A DNA stretch of 64,000 nucleotides from SZAS-103 sp038226665 (GTDB lineage Bacteria; Pseudomonadota; Gammaproteobacteria; Xanthomonadales; Xanthomonadaceae), in contig JBBRQI010000007.1 in assembly GCA_038226665.1 (NCBI GenBank), forward strand, positions 47,232 through 111,231, written 5' to 3'. The notes below the pieces were generated by a model. It was not told the origin of the DNA. It did no database searches and was given only the letters and a program-made list of their open reading frames with translations. Positions within the stretch are counted from its first letter, which is position 1; each line of letters starts with the position of its first letter. The translations under genes and the position numbers were made by a program. Shown here piece after piece: positions 9,037-17,598 of the stretch.

Positions 9037-10001
9037 CACCATCCTCCCGATGCACCGCCACCACTGAACCCACCGCCACCGCCGCTGAAGCCACCACCAC
9101 CAAAACCGCCCCCTCCCGACGATCCGCCTCCCCAGCCGCCAAACCCACTGCCGCCCGCATAACGGCCGCCGCCCCCGCTGAGCATGCCGACGACGAAAGC
9201 GATGAACGCGAAGAGCAGCGCCAGCCCAAACGTCGCACCTGCGATCACTGCGACGACGCCGACGATCGCGCCAATCAATCCACCACGCACGAACGTGGAC
9301 AGGCCGCCGAAGACTGCACGCGCGATCCAGAAAGCGACGAATAGCGCGGCGAATCCAACGTGACTCCCGCGGTTTTGGCCGCTGCGCTGCGGTGTCGACG
9401 TCGGCGGCGGCAACGGTTCGCCGTTCACGAGTCCGATCATGCGGTCGACGCCCTGCTGCAATCCGCCGGCGAAATCGCCGTCGTGGAATTTCGGCGTGAT
9501 GTCCTCGTCGATGACGCGATTGGCGATCGCATCCGGAATCACTCCCTCGAGGCCCTTGCCGACTTCGATGCGCAGCTTGCGGTCGTCCTTCGCGACCAGC
9601 AGCAGCGCGCCATCATCGATGTCCTTGCGGCCGAGTTTCCACTGATCGGTCACGCGGATCGAATATTGTTCGATGGTTTCGTCGCCGGTCGTCGGCACGA
9701 TCAGCACCGCGATCTGGCTGCCCTTGCTTTGCTCGAACGCGGCAAGCTTTGCCTCGAGCGATTGCGCCTGCGTCGCATCGAGCGTGCCGGTCTGGTCAGT
9801 GACGCGCGCGGTCAGCGGCGGCACCGGAATGACCGCCGCGAACGCGCTGCCGACCAGCAGCAGCAAACCAATCAGCGTAGCCGCGACCCACACGGATGTG
9901 GGGAGTGCACGCAGGCGTATGGAACGCCTGTAGCCGACCCACACGGATGTGGGGAGTGCACACCTGCGCCGGGAAGGCCGGTAGCCGGCAATGCGGCGCA
10001 T
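9036..10001 (-). CDS. Exported TPM-domain protein (YgcG-like) with repeat-derived N-terminal extension
   Basis: The 321-residue product has one TPM domain (ARVTDQTGTLDATQAQ, then SQIAVLIVPTTGDETIEQY), two or three hydrophobic segments and a Gly-rich tail ending GGGASGGW. The ATG at 10001 follows a good ribosome site (GAGGAA, 6 bases away), 9 bases after lemA. The first 39 residues are odd: they contain ALPTSVWV twice, encoded by two copies of a GTAG-headed palindromic repeat (9877-9980), and only then the hydrophobic signal-peptide core TLIGLLLLVGSAFA. A GTG inside the second repeat copy (start of VWVAATLIG) is an alternative start but has no ribosome site. Confidence 0.87.
   Translation of the reverse strand: MRRIAGYRPSRRRCALPTSVWVGYRRSIRLRALPTSVWVAATLIGLLLLVGSAFAAVIPVPPLTARVTDQTGTLDATQAQSLEAKLAAFEQSKGSQIAVLIVPTTGDETIEQYSIRVTDQWKLGRKDIDDGALLLVAKDDRKLRIEVGKGLEGVIPDAIANRVIDEDITPKFHDGDFAGGLQQGVDRMIGLVNGEPLPPPTSTPQRSGQNRGSHVGFAALFVAFWIARAVFGGLSTFVRGGLIGAIVGVVAVIAGATFGLALLFAFIAFVVGMLSGGGGRYAGGSGFGGWGGGSSGGGGFGGGGFSGGGGGFSGGGASGGW
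9877..9984. repeat. Two tandem copies of a GTAG-headed REP-like palindromic repeat, with part of a third head
   Basis: GTAG tetranucleotides at 9877, 9930 and 9981 (plus strand) head units of 53 and 51 bases. Both full units share GACCCACACGGATGTGGGG followed by AGTGCAC; CCCACA-CGGA-TGTGGG is a perfect hairpin. Unit 1 also has AGGCGT-ATGGA-ACGCCT, a second perfect stem; unit 2 has diverged there. A GTAG head plus palindrome is the typical form of REPs mobilised by RAYT (REP-associated tyrosine transposases), but no RAYT gene lies in this window. The units sit inside the 5' coding end of a TPM gene. Confidence 0.8.
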
Positions 10002-10010
10002 CGCGATTCC

Positions 10011-10679
10011 TCAGCCGCCGCTCGGCTGCGACGCCGGTCGTTGCGCCGGGGGCTGCTGCGGTTGCGCAACCGGTGCCGCTCCAGGCGCGGGCTGGCCGAA
10101 ATCCACCTTCGGCGGCGCAGAAATCGTAGCTTCGTTCGCGACGGTGAAGTTCGGCTTCACCTGGTATCCGAACATCTTCGCGGTCAGGTTCTGCGGGAAC
10201 GAACGCAGCAGCGTGTTGTAGGCCTGGATCGACTGGATGTAGCGGTTGCGCGCGACGGTGATGCGGTTCTCGGTGCCTTCGAGCTGCGCCTGCAGGTCGC
10301 GGAACGACTGGTCGGATTTCAGGTTCGGATAGTTCTCCGTCACCACCATCAAGCGCGAGAGCGCCGAACCGAGCGAGCCCTGCGCATCCTGGAACTGCTT
10401 GAGCTTTTCCGGATCGCTGGCGAGTTCCGGCGTGACCTGGATCGAGCCAACCCGCGAACGTGCTTCAGTCACCTGGATCAGGATGTCCTTCTCCTGCTGC
10501 GCGTAGCCCTTCACCGTCGCGACCAGGTTCGGCACCAGGTCGGCGCGGCGCTGGTACTGGTTGATGACCTCGGACCAGTCGGCCTTGGTCTGCTCGTCGA
10601 GCTTCTGGATGTTGTTGTAGCCGCAGGCGCTGAGCAGCAGCGCGAGGGCGAGGATCACGACGCGGGTTGCGATGTTCAT
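10011..10679 (-). CDS. lemA: LemA family lipoprotein
   Basis: The 222-residue product begins MNIATRVVILALALLLSACG, a lipoprotein signal with lipobox LSAC, then the LemA helical domain: YQRRADLVPNLVATVKGYA, VTEARSRVGSIQVT, FQDAQGSLGSALSRLMVV and ENYPNLKSDQSFRDLQAQL, followed by ENRITVARNRYIQSIQAYN. A Pro/Gln/Ala-rich tail ends the protein. The ATG at 10679 has a ribosome site (GAGGAGA) just upstream. LemA proteins commonly pair with TPM/YgcG genes, and three TPM genes follow directly here. The biochemical function is unknown. Confidence 0.93.
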   Translation of the reverse strand: MNIATRVVILALALLLSACGYNNIQKLDEQTKADWSEVINQYQRRADLVPNLVATVKGYAQQEKDILIQVTEARSRVGSIQVTPELASDPEKLKQFQDAQGSLGSALSRLMVVTENYPNLKSDQSFRDLQAQLEGTENRITVARNRYIQSIQAYNTLLRSFPQNLTAKMFGYQVKPNFTVANEATISAPPKVDFGQPAPGAAPVAQPQQPPAQRPASQPSGG

Positions 10680-10737
10680 TGCAGGTCTCCTCGTTGTTAA
10701 GGGCTTGTCAGTGGTGCTTGCGTGAGTGTTGCACATG

Positions 10738-11493
10738 TCATTGGTCGCGTTCGGAGCGATCGACGCGCTTCTGCGCGCGGCGCGCGGAGTGTTCGCTGGC
10801 GACCAGGTTCAGTACTTCCACGCCGACCGAGAACGCCATTGCGAAGTAGATGTACTTGCGGTTGACGTGGATGCCGATGCCTTCGCCGATCAGGGCGACG
10901 CCGACCATCACGATGAAGGTCAGCGCGAGCATCTTCACGGTGCTGTGGCGGTCGATGAAGTCGCCGATCGGATCGGCCGCGAAGATCATCACCAGCACCG
11001 CGAGCACGATCGCGGCAACCATTACCGGAATCTGGTTGACCATGCCGACGGCGGTGATCACCGAGTCGAGCGAGAACACGATGTCGATGATCGCGATCTG
11101 CGCGATCACCATGCCGAATACCGCCGATGGGCGCGCGGAAATGTCTTCTTCCTCGCCGCGGCCCTGGATGGAGTCGCGGATTTCCATGCAGCCCTTGACC
11201 AGCAGGAACAGGCCGCCCGCGATCAGCACGAGGTCGCGTATCGAAAACGCCTTGTTCGCCATCGTGAACAGCGGCTCGGTCAGGCGCGCGAGCGTCACCA
11301 GCGTCAGCAGCAGCAGGATGCGGGTGACGCAGGCAAGCGCGAGGCCGAAGCGGCGCGCATGCGAGCGACGCTCGGCGGGCAGCCGGCTGACCGAGATCGA
11401 GATGAACACCAGGTTGTCCACGCCGAGAACGATTTCGAGGGTGGCCAGCGTGATCAGGGCGATCCAGATCTCGCTATGAAAAATCCAATCCAA
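10738..11493 (-). CDS. TerC-family integral membrane protein
   Basis: The 251-residue product has about seven transmembrane helices and both TerC signature loops: EIVLGVDNLVFISI after helix 1 and IDIVFSLDSVITAVGM in the middle, with conserved acidic residues in the membrane. Family members are linked to metal export (manganese) and tellurium resistance; which applies here cannot be told from sequence. The start is a TTG at 11493 giving LDWIFHSEIWIALITLA, with a GAGGA ribosome site about 9 bases before it. It lies 58 bases upstream of lemA on the same strand. Confidence 0.9.
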   Translation of the reverse strand: MDWIFHSEIWIALITLATLEIVLGVDNLVFISISVSRLPAERRSHARRFGLALACVTRILLLLTLVTLARLTEPLFTMANKAFSIRDLVLIAGGLFLLVKGCMEIRDSIQGRGEEEDISARPSAVFGMVIAQIAIIDIVFSLDSVITAVGMVNQIPVMVAAIVLAVLVMIFAADPIGDFIDRHSTVKMLALTFIVMVGVALIGEGIGIHVNRKYIYFAMAFSVGVEVLNLVASEHSARRAQKRVDRSERDQ

Positions 11494-11522
11494 TTGCTGC
11501 GTCCTCGCTCAGTGGAACACGA

Positions 11523-11912
11523 TCAGTGGAGCAGGTATCGCGGGATCAGCAACAATCCCCAGCACATTACGACGTTGATCATCAGCATGAACACCGCCGC
11601 CGAACCCATGTCCTTCGCGGCGCCGGCCATCGCGTGATGCTCGGCGCCATAACGCTCGATCACCGCCTCGATCGACGAGTTCAACAATTCCGCCGACAGC
11701 ACCATCAGCATGCTGCCGACGAGGATGACGCGCTCGATGCCATTCTGCCCAAGCCAGAATGCGAGCGGCGCGAGCGGCACGAACATCCACACTTCGAGGC
11801 GGAACGACGATTCCGTGCGCCACGCGGTCGCGATCCCTTTCAGCGACCAGCGCAACGCGTTCCAGACCCCGACCGGCCCGCGCGGCAAAAAACTGTTCTT
11901 GCCGTCGGCCAC
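11523..11912 (-). CDS. dgkA: Diacylglycerol kinase DgkA
   Basis: DgkA is the small trimeric inner-membrane kinase that phosphorylates diacylglycerol to phosphatidate. The product has the catalytic and structural motifs LSAELLNSSIEAVIE and AKDMGSAAVF plus three transmembrane segments. The GTG at 11912 lies one base after the gcvPB stop and gives 129 residues, near the E. coli length of 122; the frame stays open further upstream, but that would overlap gcvPB. It ends 29 bases before the TerC-family start. Confidence 0.92.
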   Translation of the reverse strand: MADGKNSFLPRGPVGVWNALRWSLKGIATAWRTESSFRLEVWMFVPLAPLAFWLGQNGIERVILVGSMLMVLSAELLNSSIEAVIERYGAEHHAMAGAAKDMGSAAVFMLMINVVMCWGLLLIPRYLLH

Positions 11913-11913
11913 G

Positions 11914-13464
11914 TCAGGCTGCTGCGGGTGCGACGTAGGCAAGATCGAGATTCTTCGCCGCCTTGACGTCATCGAGGCGTCGCACCGGTGTTGTATATGG
12001 CGCGCCCTTCATCCATTCCGGATTGCTCGCTGCCTTGTCGAGCAGCACCTTCATCACCACGACGAACTTGTCGAGGGTTTCCTTGCTCTCGGTTTCGGTC
12101 GGCTCGATCAGCAGGCACTCGGGAACCAGCAGCGGGAAATAATTGGTCGGCGCATGGATGCCGTAATCGAGCAGCGACTTCGAAAAATCCAGCGCGGTGA
12201 TGCCGTTCGCCTTCTTCTGCGGCGCGATGGTGACGATGAACTCGTGCGATGCGCGGCGTTCCGGATATGCGAGGGTAAAACCTTTTTTCTTCAGCTGCGC
12301 GGCGAGATAGTTCGCGTTGAGCGTTGCGTATTCGGCGACGCGCGGCATACCTTCGCGTCCGAGCAGGCGCGCGTAGATGTAGGCGCGCAGCAGCACGCCC
12401 GCATTACCCGCGAACGCAGACAATCGGCCGATCGACAGCGGGCGATCCTTCCTGCGGACGAAGCGATACCAAACTTCATCCAGCGGCGTCCCGGTCGACT
12501 CTGCCTTCAGGCGCGCGACACGCTTGCGTGCACTTTCGACCAGGCCATCGGTCGGCACATGCGGGCGCGTGGTGCGCTCGATCATCGGAATCGGCAGGAA
12601 CGGACGCAGCCGCTCGCTCACGCCGACCGCGCCCGCGCCTGGGCCGCCGCCGCCGTGCGGGGTGCTGAAGGTCTTGTGCAAGTTCATGTGGATCGCGTCG
12701 AAACCCATGTCGCCTGGGCGCACCTTGCCGAGGATCGCGTTGAGGTTTGCGCCGTCGTAATACAGCAAACCGCCGGCTTCGTGTACGAGTTTGGCGATCT
12801 CGACGATGCGGCGCTCGAACACGCCGATCGTCGATGGATTCGTCAACATGATGCCGGCCGTTTTCGGGCCGAGCACCATTTTCAGCGCCTCGATGTCGAT
12901 GTCGCCATTGGACAGCGTCGAAATCTCGCGCACGCTGCAACCGCAGACCGTCGCAGTCGCCGGATTGGTGCCGTGCGCTGCGTCCGGCACGATGATCTCG
13001 GTGCGCCCGGTGTCGCCGCGGTGCTTGTGGTAGGCCATGATCATCGCCACGCCAGCGAACTCGCCCTGCGCGCCCGCCATCGGCGACAACGACACGCCAC
13101 CTTTCATGCCGGTCACGTCCGCGAGGATTTCCTGCAGCTCGTACATGCATGACAGGAAACCCTGGCTCAGCGATTCCGGCGCGTACGGATGGCGACCGAG
13201 GAAACCATCGAGCATCGCCAGCGAATGGCACGCGCGCGGGTTGTATTTCATCGTGCACGAACCGAGCGGATAGAAGTTCGTGTCGATCGAGAAGTTCTTG
13301 CGCGACAGGTTGGTGTAGTGGCGCACGGCCTGTAGTTCCGATACCTCGGGAAGGCCCACCGGCGTCGTGCGCAGGAAGCGCTCGGGCAGGTTTGGGCTGG
13401 CGATATTGGCGGGAAGCTGCGCGGCTGCGGTGCGTCCCGGCTGGGACTGCTCGAAAATCAGCAT
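11914..13464 (-). CDS. gcvPB: Glycine dehydrogenase (decarboxylating) subunit 2, GcvPB
   Basis: This is the C-terminal half of the split P-protein of the glycine cleavage system; it binds pyridoxal phosphate and works with GcvPA. The 516-residue product has the signature FYPLGSCTMKYNPR, AHGTNPATA, LLYYDGANLNAI and the PLP-lysine region MNLHKTFSTPHGGGGPG. It starts at ATG 13464. gcvPA is not in this window, so the other half must be encoded elsewhere. The minus-strand series gcvPB-dgkA-terC-lemA begins here; the upstream 240 bases separate it from the divergent TIR gene. Confidence 0.96.
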   Translation of the reverse strand: MLIFEQSQPGRTAAAQLPANIASPNLPERFLRTTPVGLPEVSELQAVRHYTNLSRKNFSIDTNFYPLGSCTMKYNPRACHSLAMLDGFLGRHPYAPESLSQGFLSCMYELQEILADVTGMKGGVSLSPMAGAQGEFAGVAMIMAYHKHRGDTGRTEIIVPDAAHGTNPATATVCGCSVREISTLSNGDIDIEALKMVLGPKTAGIMLTNPSTIGVFERRIVEIAKLVHEAGGLLYYDGANLNAILGKVRPGDMGFDAIHMNLHKTFSTPHGGGGPGAGAVGVSERLRPFLPIPMIERTTRPHVPTDGLVESARKRVARLKAESTGTPLDEVWYRFVRRKDRPLSIGRLSAFAGNAGVLLRAYIYARLLGREGMPRVAEYATLNANYLAAQLKKKGFTLAYPERRASHEFIVTIAPQKKANGITALDFSKSLLDYGIHAPTNYFPLLVPECLLIEPTETESKETLDKFVVVMKVLLDKAASNPEWMKGAPYTTPVRRLDDVKAAKNLDLAYVAPAAA

Positions 13465-13707
13465 GGAGATGACCGGAATTCGGGGCGGAGGGCGCCTAGT
13501 TTGCCATAGCGCGGGGCGGGTTCCGTGACAAGCACGCGGCGGGAGGCTTCGCTAGCTCGGGCATGTTGCGCTGGCGAAAATTGCATGTCTCGACATCAGA
13601 CAACAGCTTGAGCCTTGCCAGCCTGCCGCGCACGATGGGACGTTCGTCCCAATGCGGGCATATTTGTAGTTAGCAATCATTATTGGGCTGCTACCTGAGG
13701 GAAGTGC
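13465..13707. other. Divergent intergenic region between gcvPB and the TIR gene
   Basis: No gene is visible. Base composition drops from GC-rich to AT-richer across it, marking the left edge of the acquired-looking segment. A perfect hairpin GGGAC-GTTC-GTCCC lies at 13637-13650; it could be an operator or part of a terminator, but it has no T-run. The TIR ribosome site (GAGGGA, about 13697-13702) lies at the right end. Confidence 0.6.
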
Positions 13708-14640
13708 GTGGAAGGAATTCAATTCGTTCGACAGGATCATCTTGCAATAGGAGAAGGTTGTTACCTTCCGCGAGCAGATTTGCTTGGTCACATTCAGTCA
13801 CGACTACATGAAGTTTCATTTACGCATCCGGAACTCAAACAATACATACCCCACTTGTTAGACGTTGATTTGTTTGTATCATGGGATGGAGATAAATTTC
13901 TCCTGTTCGTATCTCCGAAAAAGCGAGCGCATCTTCCGACGAGGGGCATGGACACCAAACACCTTCCTTCGCAACGGGAGGCTGGCACAGATCTCCTTCG
14001 CAACCTCAATGGCTTTGTGGACATCAGCGACTTGGATACGGCGAAGCAATCCTTCATTCAACTAGGCTTTGCAAAAGGATTTGCCGCTACCGGAATATTT
14101 CCTGCTGAGGTGTACACAGATGAAGCTAGGGCCGCTAAGGTTGCAGCGGGGAATGAGGTGGCTAGGCTGATTCAGAATTGGGCGCAAGCAAGGCATCGTG
14201 AAGTGGAGAACTCCCGCATTTTTCTAAGCCACAAAGGCATTGACAAGCCTCTGGTCGAAAAAATTGACCGCGCGCTACGAGTGTTGAATTTGAAGACATG
14301 GTTTGATCGTGACGATCTAGCAGCGGGAGATCCGCTGGTTAGAGGCATCGATAACGCATTCGCAGGCTGTGCTGCCGCCGTATTTTTCATATCAAGTGAA
14401 TATGCCGGTGTCATCGCAAAAGAAATTGACTGCGCAATTCATGAAGCGGCCATGCGTGGCGATTCATTTCGCGTAATACCCCTTGTGCTCGCGCAACACG
14501 GCGGAAGCGATAGCAATGTTCCCTCTCCACTCCAGACTCAAGTGTGGAAAACTGTCGATGATGTTGAGATTGTGCCGGCTATTCTCAGGGCACTACCGAA
14601 TGCCGTACAAGCACTTATCCGGTACGCCCCGCCAAAATAG
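13708..14640 (+). CDS. TIR-domain protein, single-gene island (candidate immune NADase)
   Basis: The 310-residue product has an unrecognised N-terminal domain (about residues 1-165) and a C-terminal TIR domain (about 170-295). The TIR blocks are RIFLSHKGIDKPLVEKI, LNLKTWFDRDDLAAGDPL, AGCAAAVFFISSEYAG and AKEIDCAIHEA; the Glu of KEID falls where the catalytic glutamate of TIR NADases normally lies. There is no signal peptide. It starts at GTG 13708 behind a GAGGGA ribosome site. Two 60-base lines (13741 and 14041) contain 28 and 26 G+C, about 45%, far below the neighbours. The gene stands alone between housekeeping genes, consistent with recent transfer. TIR proteins act in bacterial anti-phage defence or as effectors; neither is demonstrated here. 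Confidence 0.88.
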   Translation: MEGIQFVRQDHLAIGEGCYLPRADLLGHIQSRLHEVSFTHPELKQYIPHLLDVDLFVSWDGDKFLLFVSPKKRAHLPTRGMDTKHLPSQREAGTDLLRNLNGFVDISDLDTAKQSFIQLGFAKGFAATGIFPAEVYTDEARAAKVAAGNEVARLIQNWAQARHREVENSRIFLSHKGIDKPLVEKIDRALRVLNLKTWFDRDDLAAGDPLVRGIDNAFAGCAAAVFFISSEYAGVIAKEIDCAIHEAAMRGDSFRVIPLVLAQHGGSDSNVPSPLQTQVWKTVDDVEIVPAILRALPNAVQALIRYAPPK

Positions 14641-14656
14641 GTAACGGCAAGCTTCT

Positions 14657-15739
14657 TTATTTCGCTCCATCGTCCTTGTAAATTGCCGTCCCCCGCGATC
14701 CATCCGGGTTGATCCAGCCGCGATACATGCCTTCGGTGTTGAACGGCATCGCGATGTTGCCTTGGACGTCCATCGCGATCGCGCCGCCGTCGCCGCCGAG
14801 CGCGGGCACGCGCTGCATGATCACGTCGTCGGCGGCTTTCACGAGGCTGTCGTCGCGATAGGCGACGCGCGCGCAGATGTCGGACGCGACATTCAACCGG
14901 ATGAAGAACTCGCCCCAGCCGGTGCCCGACACTGCGCAATCGGCGATCGCGTAGGTGCCGGCGCCGATGATCGGCGAGTCGCCGACGCGGCCCCATTTCT
15001 TGTTGGTCATGCCGCCGGTGGATGTCGCGGCGGCAAGGTGTCCGTGCGCGTCGAGCGCGACCGCGCCGACGGTGCCGAAATGCGCGCTCGGAGGATTGCT
15101 CGCGCCCGCCGATTCCTCGGCCTTCGCGTCCTGCAGCTGCTTCCAGCGTTCGGGCGTCCAGAAATATTTCGGGTCGACGAACTCGACGCCCTTGACCGTC
15201 TTGCCGAACGCTTCGGCGCCGTCACCGATCAGCATCACGTGCTTCGAATGTTCCATCACCGCGCGCGCGAGCAGGATCGGGTTCTTGACCGTGTGCACGC
15301 CCGCGACCGCGCCGGCTTCGAGCGTCGCGCCGTCCATGATCGACGCGTCCATTTCGTTGACACCTTCGTGGTTGAACACCGCGCCTTTGCCCGCGTTGAA
15401 GTAGGGCGAATCCTCGAGGATCACGATCACGGCAGTCACCGCATCGCGCGCGCTACCGCCGGACTTGAGTACCTTGTTGCCGGCGTCGAGGGCTTGGTCC
15501 ATCGCGGCGCGGATCGCCTGTTCGCGTTCGGGCGTCAGATCCTTGCGCGACATCGTGCCGGCGCCGCCGTGGATCACCAGCGCGGTGCGCGGCTGTGCTT
15601 CGGGCCGCTCCTGCGCATCCTGCGCTCGCGGCATTTGCACATCCTTGTGCGGCATCGTGGAATCGGATGTGGAAGCGGCATTGGCCGCAATGGCAGAAAT
15701 GGGCAGCATCATGGCGAGTAACAGGCTCCTGATCGGCAT
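14657..15739 (-). CDS. Isoaspartyl peptidase/L-asparaginase (Ntn-hydrolase), exported
   Basis: The enzyme removes isoaspartyl residues from peptides and hydrolyses asparagine after autocleavage. The 360-residue product begins MPIRSLLLAMMLPISAIAANA, a signal peptide, suggesting periplasmic location. Family blocks are LVIHGGAGTM, NAGKGAVFNHEG, MDASIMDG, the autocleavage site HFGTVGAVALDAHG (Thr becomes the nucleophile), STGGMTNKKWGRVGDSP and GAGTYA. The ATG at 15739 was preferred over upstream in-frame codons because it puts the signal peptide at the N terminus. The gene abuts the 3' end of the TIR gene. Confidence 0.93.
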   Translation of the reverse strand: MPIRSLLLAMMLPISAIAANAASTSDSTMPHKDVQMPRAQDAQERPEAQPRTALVIHGGAGTMSRKDLTPEREQAIRAAMDQALDAGNKVLKSGGSARDAVTAVIVILEDSPYFNAGKGAVFNHEGVNEMDASIMDGATLEAGAVAGVHTVKNPILLARAVMEHSKHVMLIGDGAEAFGKTVKGVEFVDPKYFWTPERWKQLQDAKAEESAGASNPPSAHFGTVGAVALDAHGHLAAATSTGGMTNKKWGRVGDSPIIGAGTYAIADCAVSGTGWGEFFIRLNVASDICARVAYRDDSLVKAADDVIMQRVPALGGDGGAIAMDVQGNIAMPFNTEGMYRGWINPDGSRGTAIYKDDGAK

Positions 15740-15882
15740 GGCGGTTCGCTCGGGGGGCGGATGCCGCAAAGGATACGCGAGCCTGCGCAATGCCGGCGAA
15801 TCTGTCGATTCCATGCACGAAATTCGCTCGGCATCGACGCACTCGTCACAGGATGCTAAGCAACCTGCCGTCACAATCAGGG

Positions 15883-16260
15883 ATGAGTCCGAAATTGTCG
15901 CAATGCCTGCTCGCTTTGTTCTTCGTGACGGCGGGCATCCTGCACTTCGTGTTTCCTTCGAACTACATGAAGATCATGCCGCCGTGGTTGCCTTGGCATG
16001 TGGCGCTGGTGGCGATCAGCGGTGCCTGCGAGATCGCTGGCGGACTCGGCGTATTGATTACGGTGACACGATGGCTGGCTGGCATTGGCCTGATCGCCTT
16101 GTCGCTTGCGGTGCTGCCGGCGAATGTGCAGATGCTCTTGAACGCGCATGCGGCGAATGCCGACGCGTGGTGGCAGACACTGATGGTTGTGCGACTGCCT
16201 TTGCAATTCCTGTTGATCTGGTGGATCTGGAAAGCGACTTCGCCACGCCCAGTGCGATGA
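15883..16260 (+). CDS. DoxX-like small membrane protein
   Basis: A protein of about 125 residues with four hydrophobic segments: LSQCLLALFFVTAGILHF, WHVALVAISGACEIAGGLGV, WLAGIGLIALSLAVLPANVQ and LPLQFLLIWWIWKA. The layout with AGILHFVFP near the N terminus and GACEIAGGLGVL in the middle fits the DoxX/DoxD-like superfamily; the function is unknown. The ATG at 15883 was chosen because it immediately precedes the first helix; in-frame ATGs at 15853 and 15790 would add up to 31 basic residues. It is divergent from the asparaginase gene and converges with the histidine kinase gene. Confidence 0.78.
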   Translation: MSPKLSQCLLALFFVTAGILHFVFPSNYMKIMPPWLPWHVALVAISGACEIAGGLGVLITVTRWLAGIGLIALSLAVLPANVQMLLNAHAANADAWWQTLMVVRLPLQFLLIWWIWKATSPRPVR

Positions 16261-16269
16261 CCAATTCAA

Positions 16270-17598
16270 TCAGGCATCAAGCGGCTGTGCCTTGGGGAAC
16301 GTCACCGTCACCTGCGTACCCTTGCCGACTTCACTGTTCATCCTGACCGACCAGCCGAATCGTTCGGACAGGCGCCGCACGATGTTCAGGCCGATGCCGT
16401 GCCCGCCCTGGCGCTGTTCGCCGCCACGGAAGAACGCATCGAACACGTGGTCGAGTTCCTCGTGGCTCATGCCAACGCCGGTGTCCTCGATCACGACACT
16501 GCCCGGCCGAACACGTACGGTGACGCTGCCGGTGTCGGTGTAGTGGCATGCGTTGCGCAGCAGGTTGCCGAACAGCACGGCGAACACGCGCGGCGGCGCA
16601 TGCAACACGAACGCCGCCTGCTCGTCGATCTTCAATTCCACCAGCTTGCGGCCAAGCAATGCGCGCGCGTTGTCAAGTTCGTCGTGGATGATTTCATTGA
16701 CCACGAAATCCTCGTCGGGCAACCCGACATCGCCGTCGCGCGCCATGATCAGGAATGCCTCGACGAGCGATTCCATGTCGCCAACCGACGATTGGATGCG
16801 CTGCACCGTGCGCACTGCGTGCGGCGACAGCGAATCGTCGGTCAACAGCACGTCGCCTGCCATGCGGATCACCGTCATCGGTGTGCGCAACTCGTGGCTC
16901 GCGTCGCGTGTGAAGTTGCGTTCACGCTGCACGAAGGCATCGATGCGGCTGGCGAATTCGTGCAGTGACGAAGCCAGCACGAGCGCTTCGCCCTGCACGT
17001 CGACCGGCAAGTTTTCGGCGTTGAGCGCACTGGCGTCGGGACGTTTGGGATCCCACTGTTGCACTTGGTGCGCCAACCAGATCAGGGGAGAGATCGCACG
17101 ATGCGACGAACGATACGTCAGCCACGCGATCGCATAGATCACGATCAGGACGAAGCTCAGCGGCACCGCGCCAAACCAGAACGCGAGCTTGTTGACCTGG
17201 GTTTGCTTGAACACCAGCAGCAATTTGCCCTTCGGCGCATCGTCGACGTAGACAAGCGACCCGCCCATCGCTTCGGGCATCGAGTGATAGCCGGCTGCGA
17301 GGCCGCGCAACGGCTCGGGCACCGTGGTCTCGCTCGCGCCTTTCGGCACGAGGTAACCCATCATGTTGAAGGTGTCGGGAATGTGGTGTTCGGGGTCGTC
17401 CGAATGGCGCTGCCAGAACCACTCCGCTTCCTGCTCCAGCGCATGCTTGATCAGCACGTCCTTGAGCACCATCGTCGCACCGTACACGCCGAATACCGTC
17501 GCTAGCCCGATCGCGATCACCTGCATTGCGAACGCGACCCATATCTTTCGACGCAGGCCCCGCTCGGCGAGCAGGCCCGCTGCGGCTTGTCGGATCAT
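16270..17598 (-). CDS. Sensor histidine kinase of a two-component pair
   Basis: The 442-residue product has two transmembrane helices (about residues 20-40 and 138-160) flanking a periplasmic domain of about 100 residues, then a HisKA region with the phosphoacceptor histidine in ASHELRTPMTVIRMAGD and a HATPase domain with the N box NLLRNACHYTD, IEDTGVGMS, FFRGGEQ and GGHGIGLNIVRRL. The sensed signal cannot be told. It overlaps the response-regulator stop by ATGA, so the pair is cotranslated. Confidence 0.93.
   Translation of the reverse strand: MIRQAAAGLLAERGLRRKIWVAFAMQVIAIGLATVFGVYGATMVLKDVLIKHALEQEAEWFWQRHSDDPEHHIPDTFNMMGYLVPKGASETTVPEPLRGLAAGYHSMPEAMGGSLVYVDDAPKGKLLLVFKQTQVNKLAFWFGAVPLSFVLIVIYAIAWLTYRSSHRAISPLIWLAHQVQQWDPKRPDASALNAENLPVDVQGEALVLASSLHEFASRIDAFVQRERNFTRDASHELRTPMTVIRMAGDVLLTDDSLSPHAVRTVQRIQSSVGDMESLVEAFLIMARDGDVGLPDEDFVVNEIIHDELDNARALLGRKLVELKIDEQAAFVLHAPPRVFAVLFGNLLRNACHYTDTGSVTVRVRPGSVVIEDTGVGMSHEELDHVFDAFFRGGEQRQGGHGIGLNIVRRLSERFGWSVRMNSEVGKGTQVTVTFPKAQPLDA

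Noticed and set aside
13637..13650. GGGAC-GTTC-GTCCC hairpin as an operator for the TIR gene
   Set aside because: Only one site and no known operator match; it could equally be a chance palindrome.
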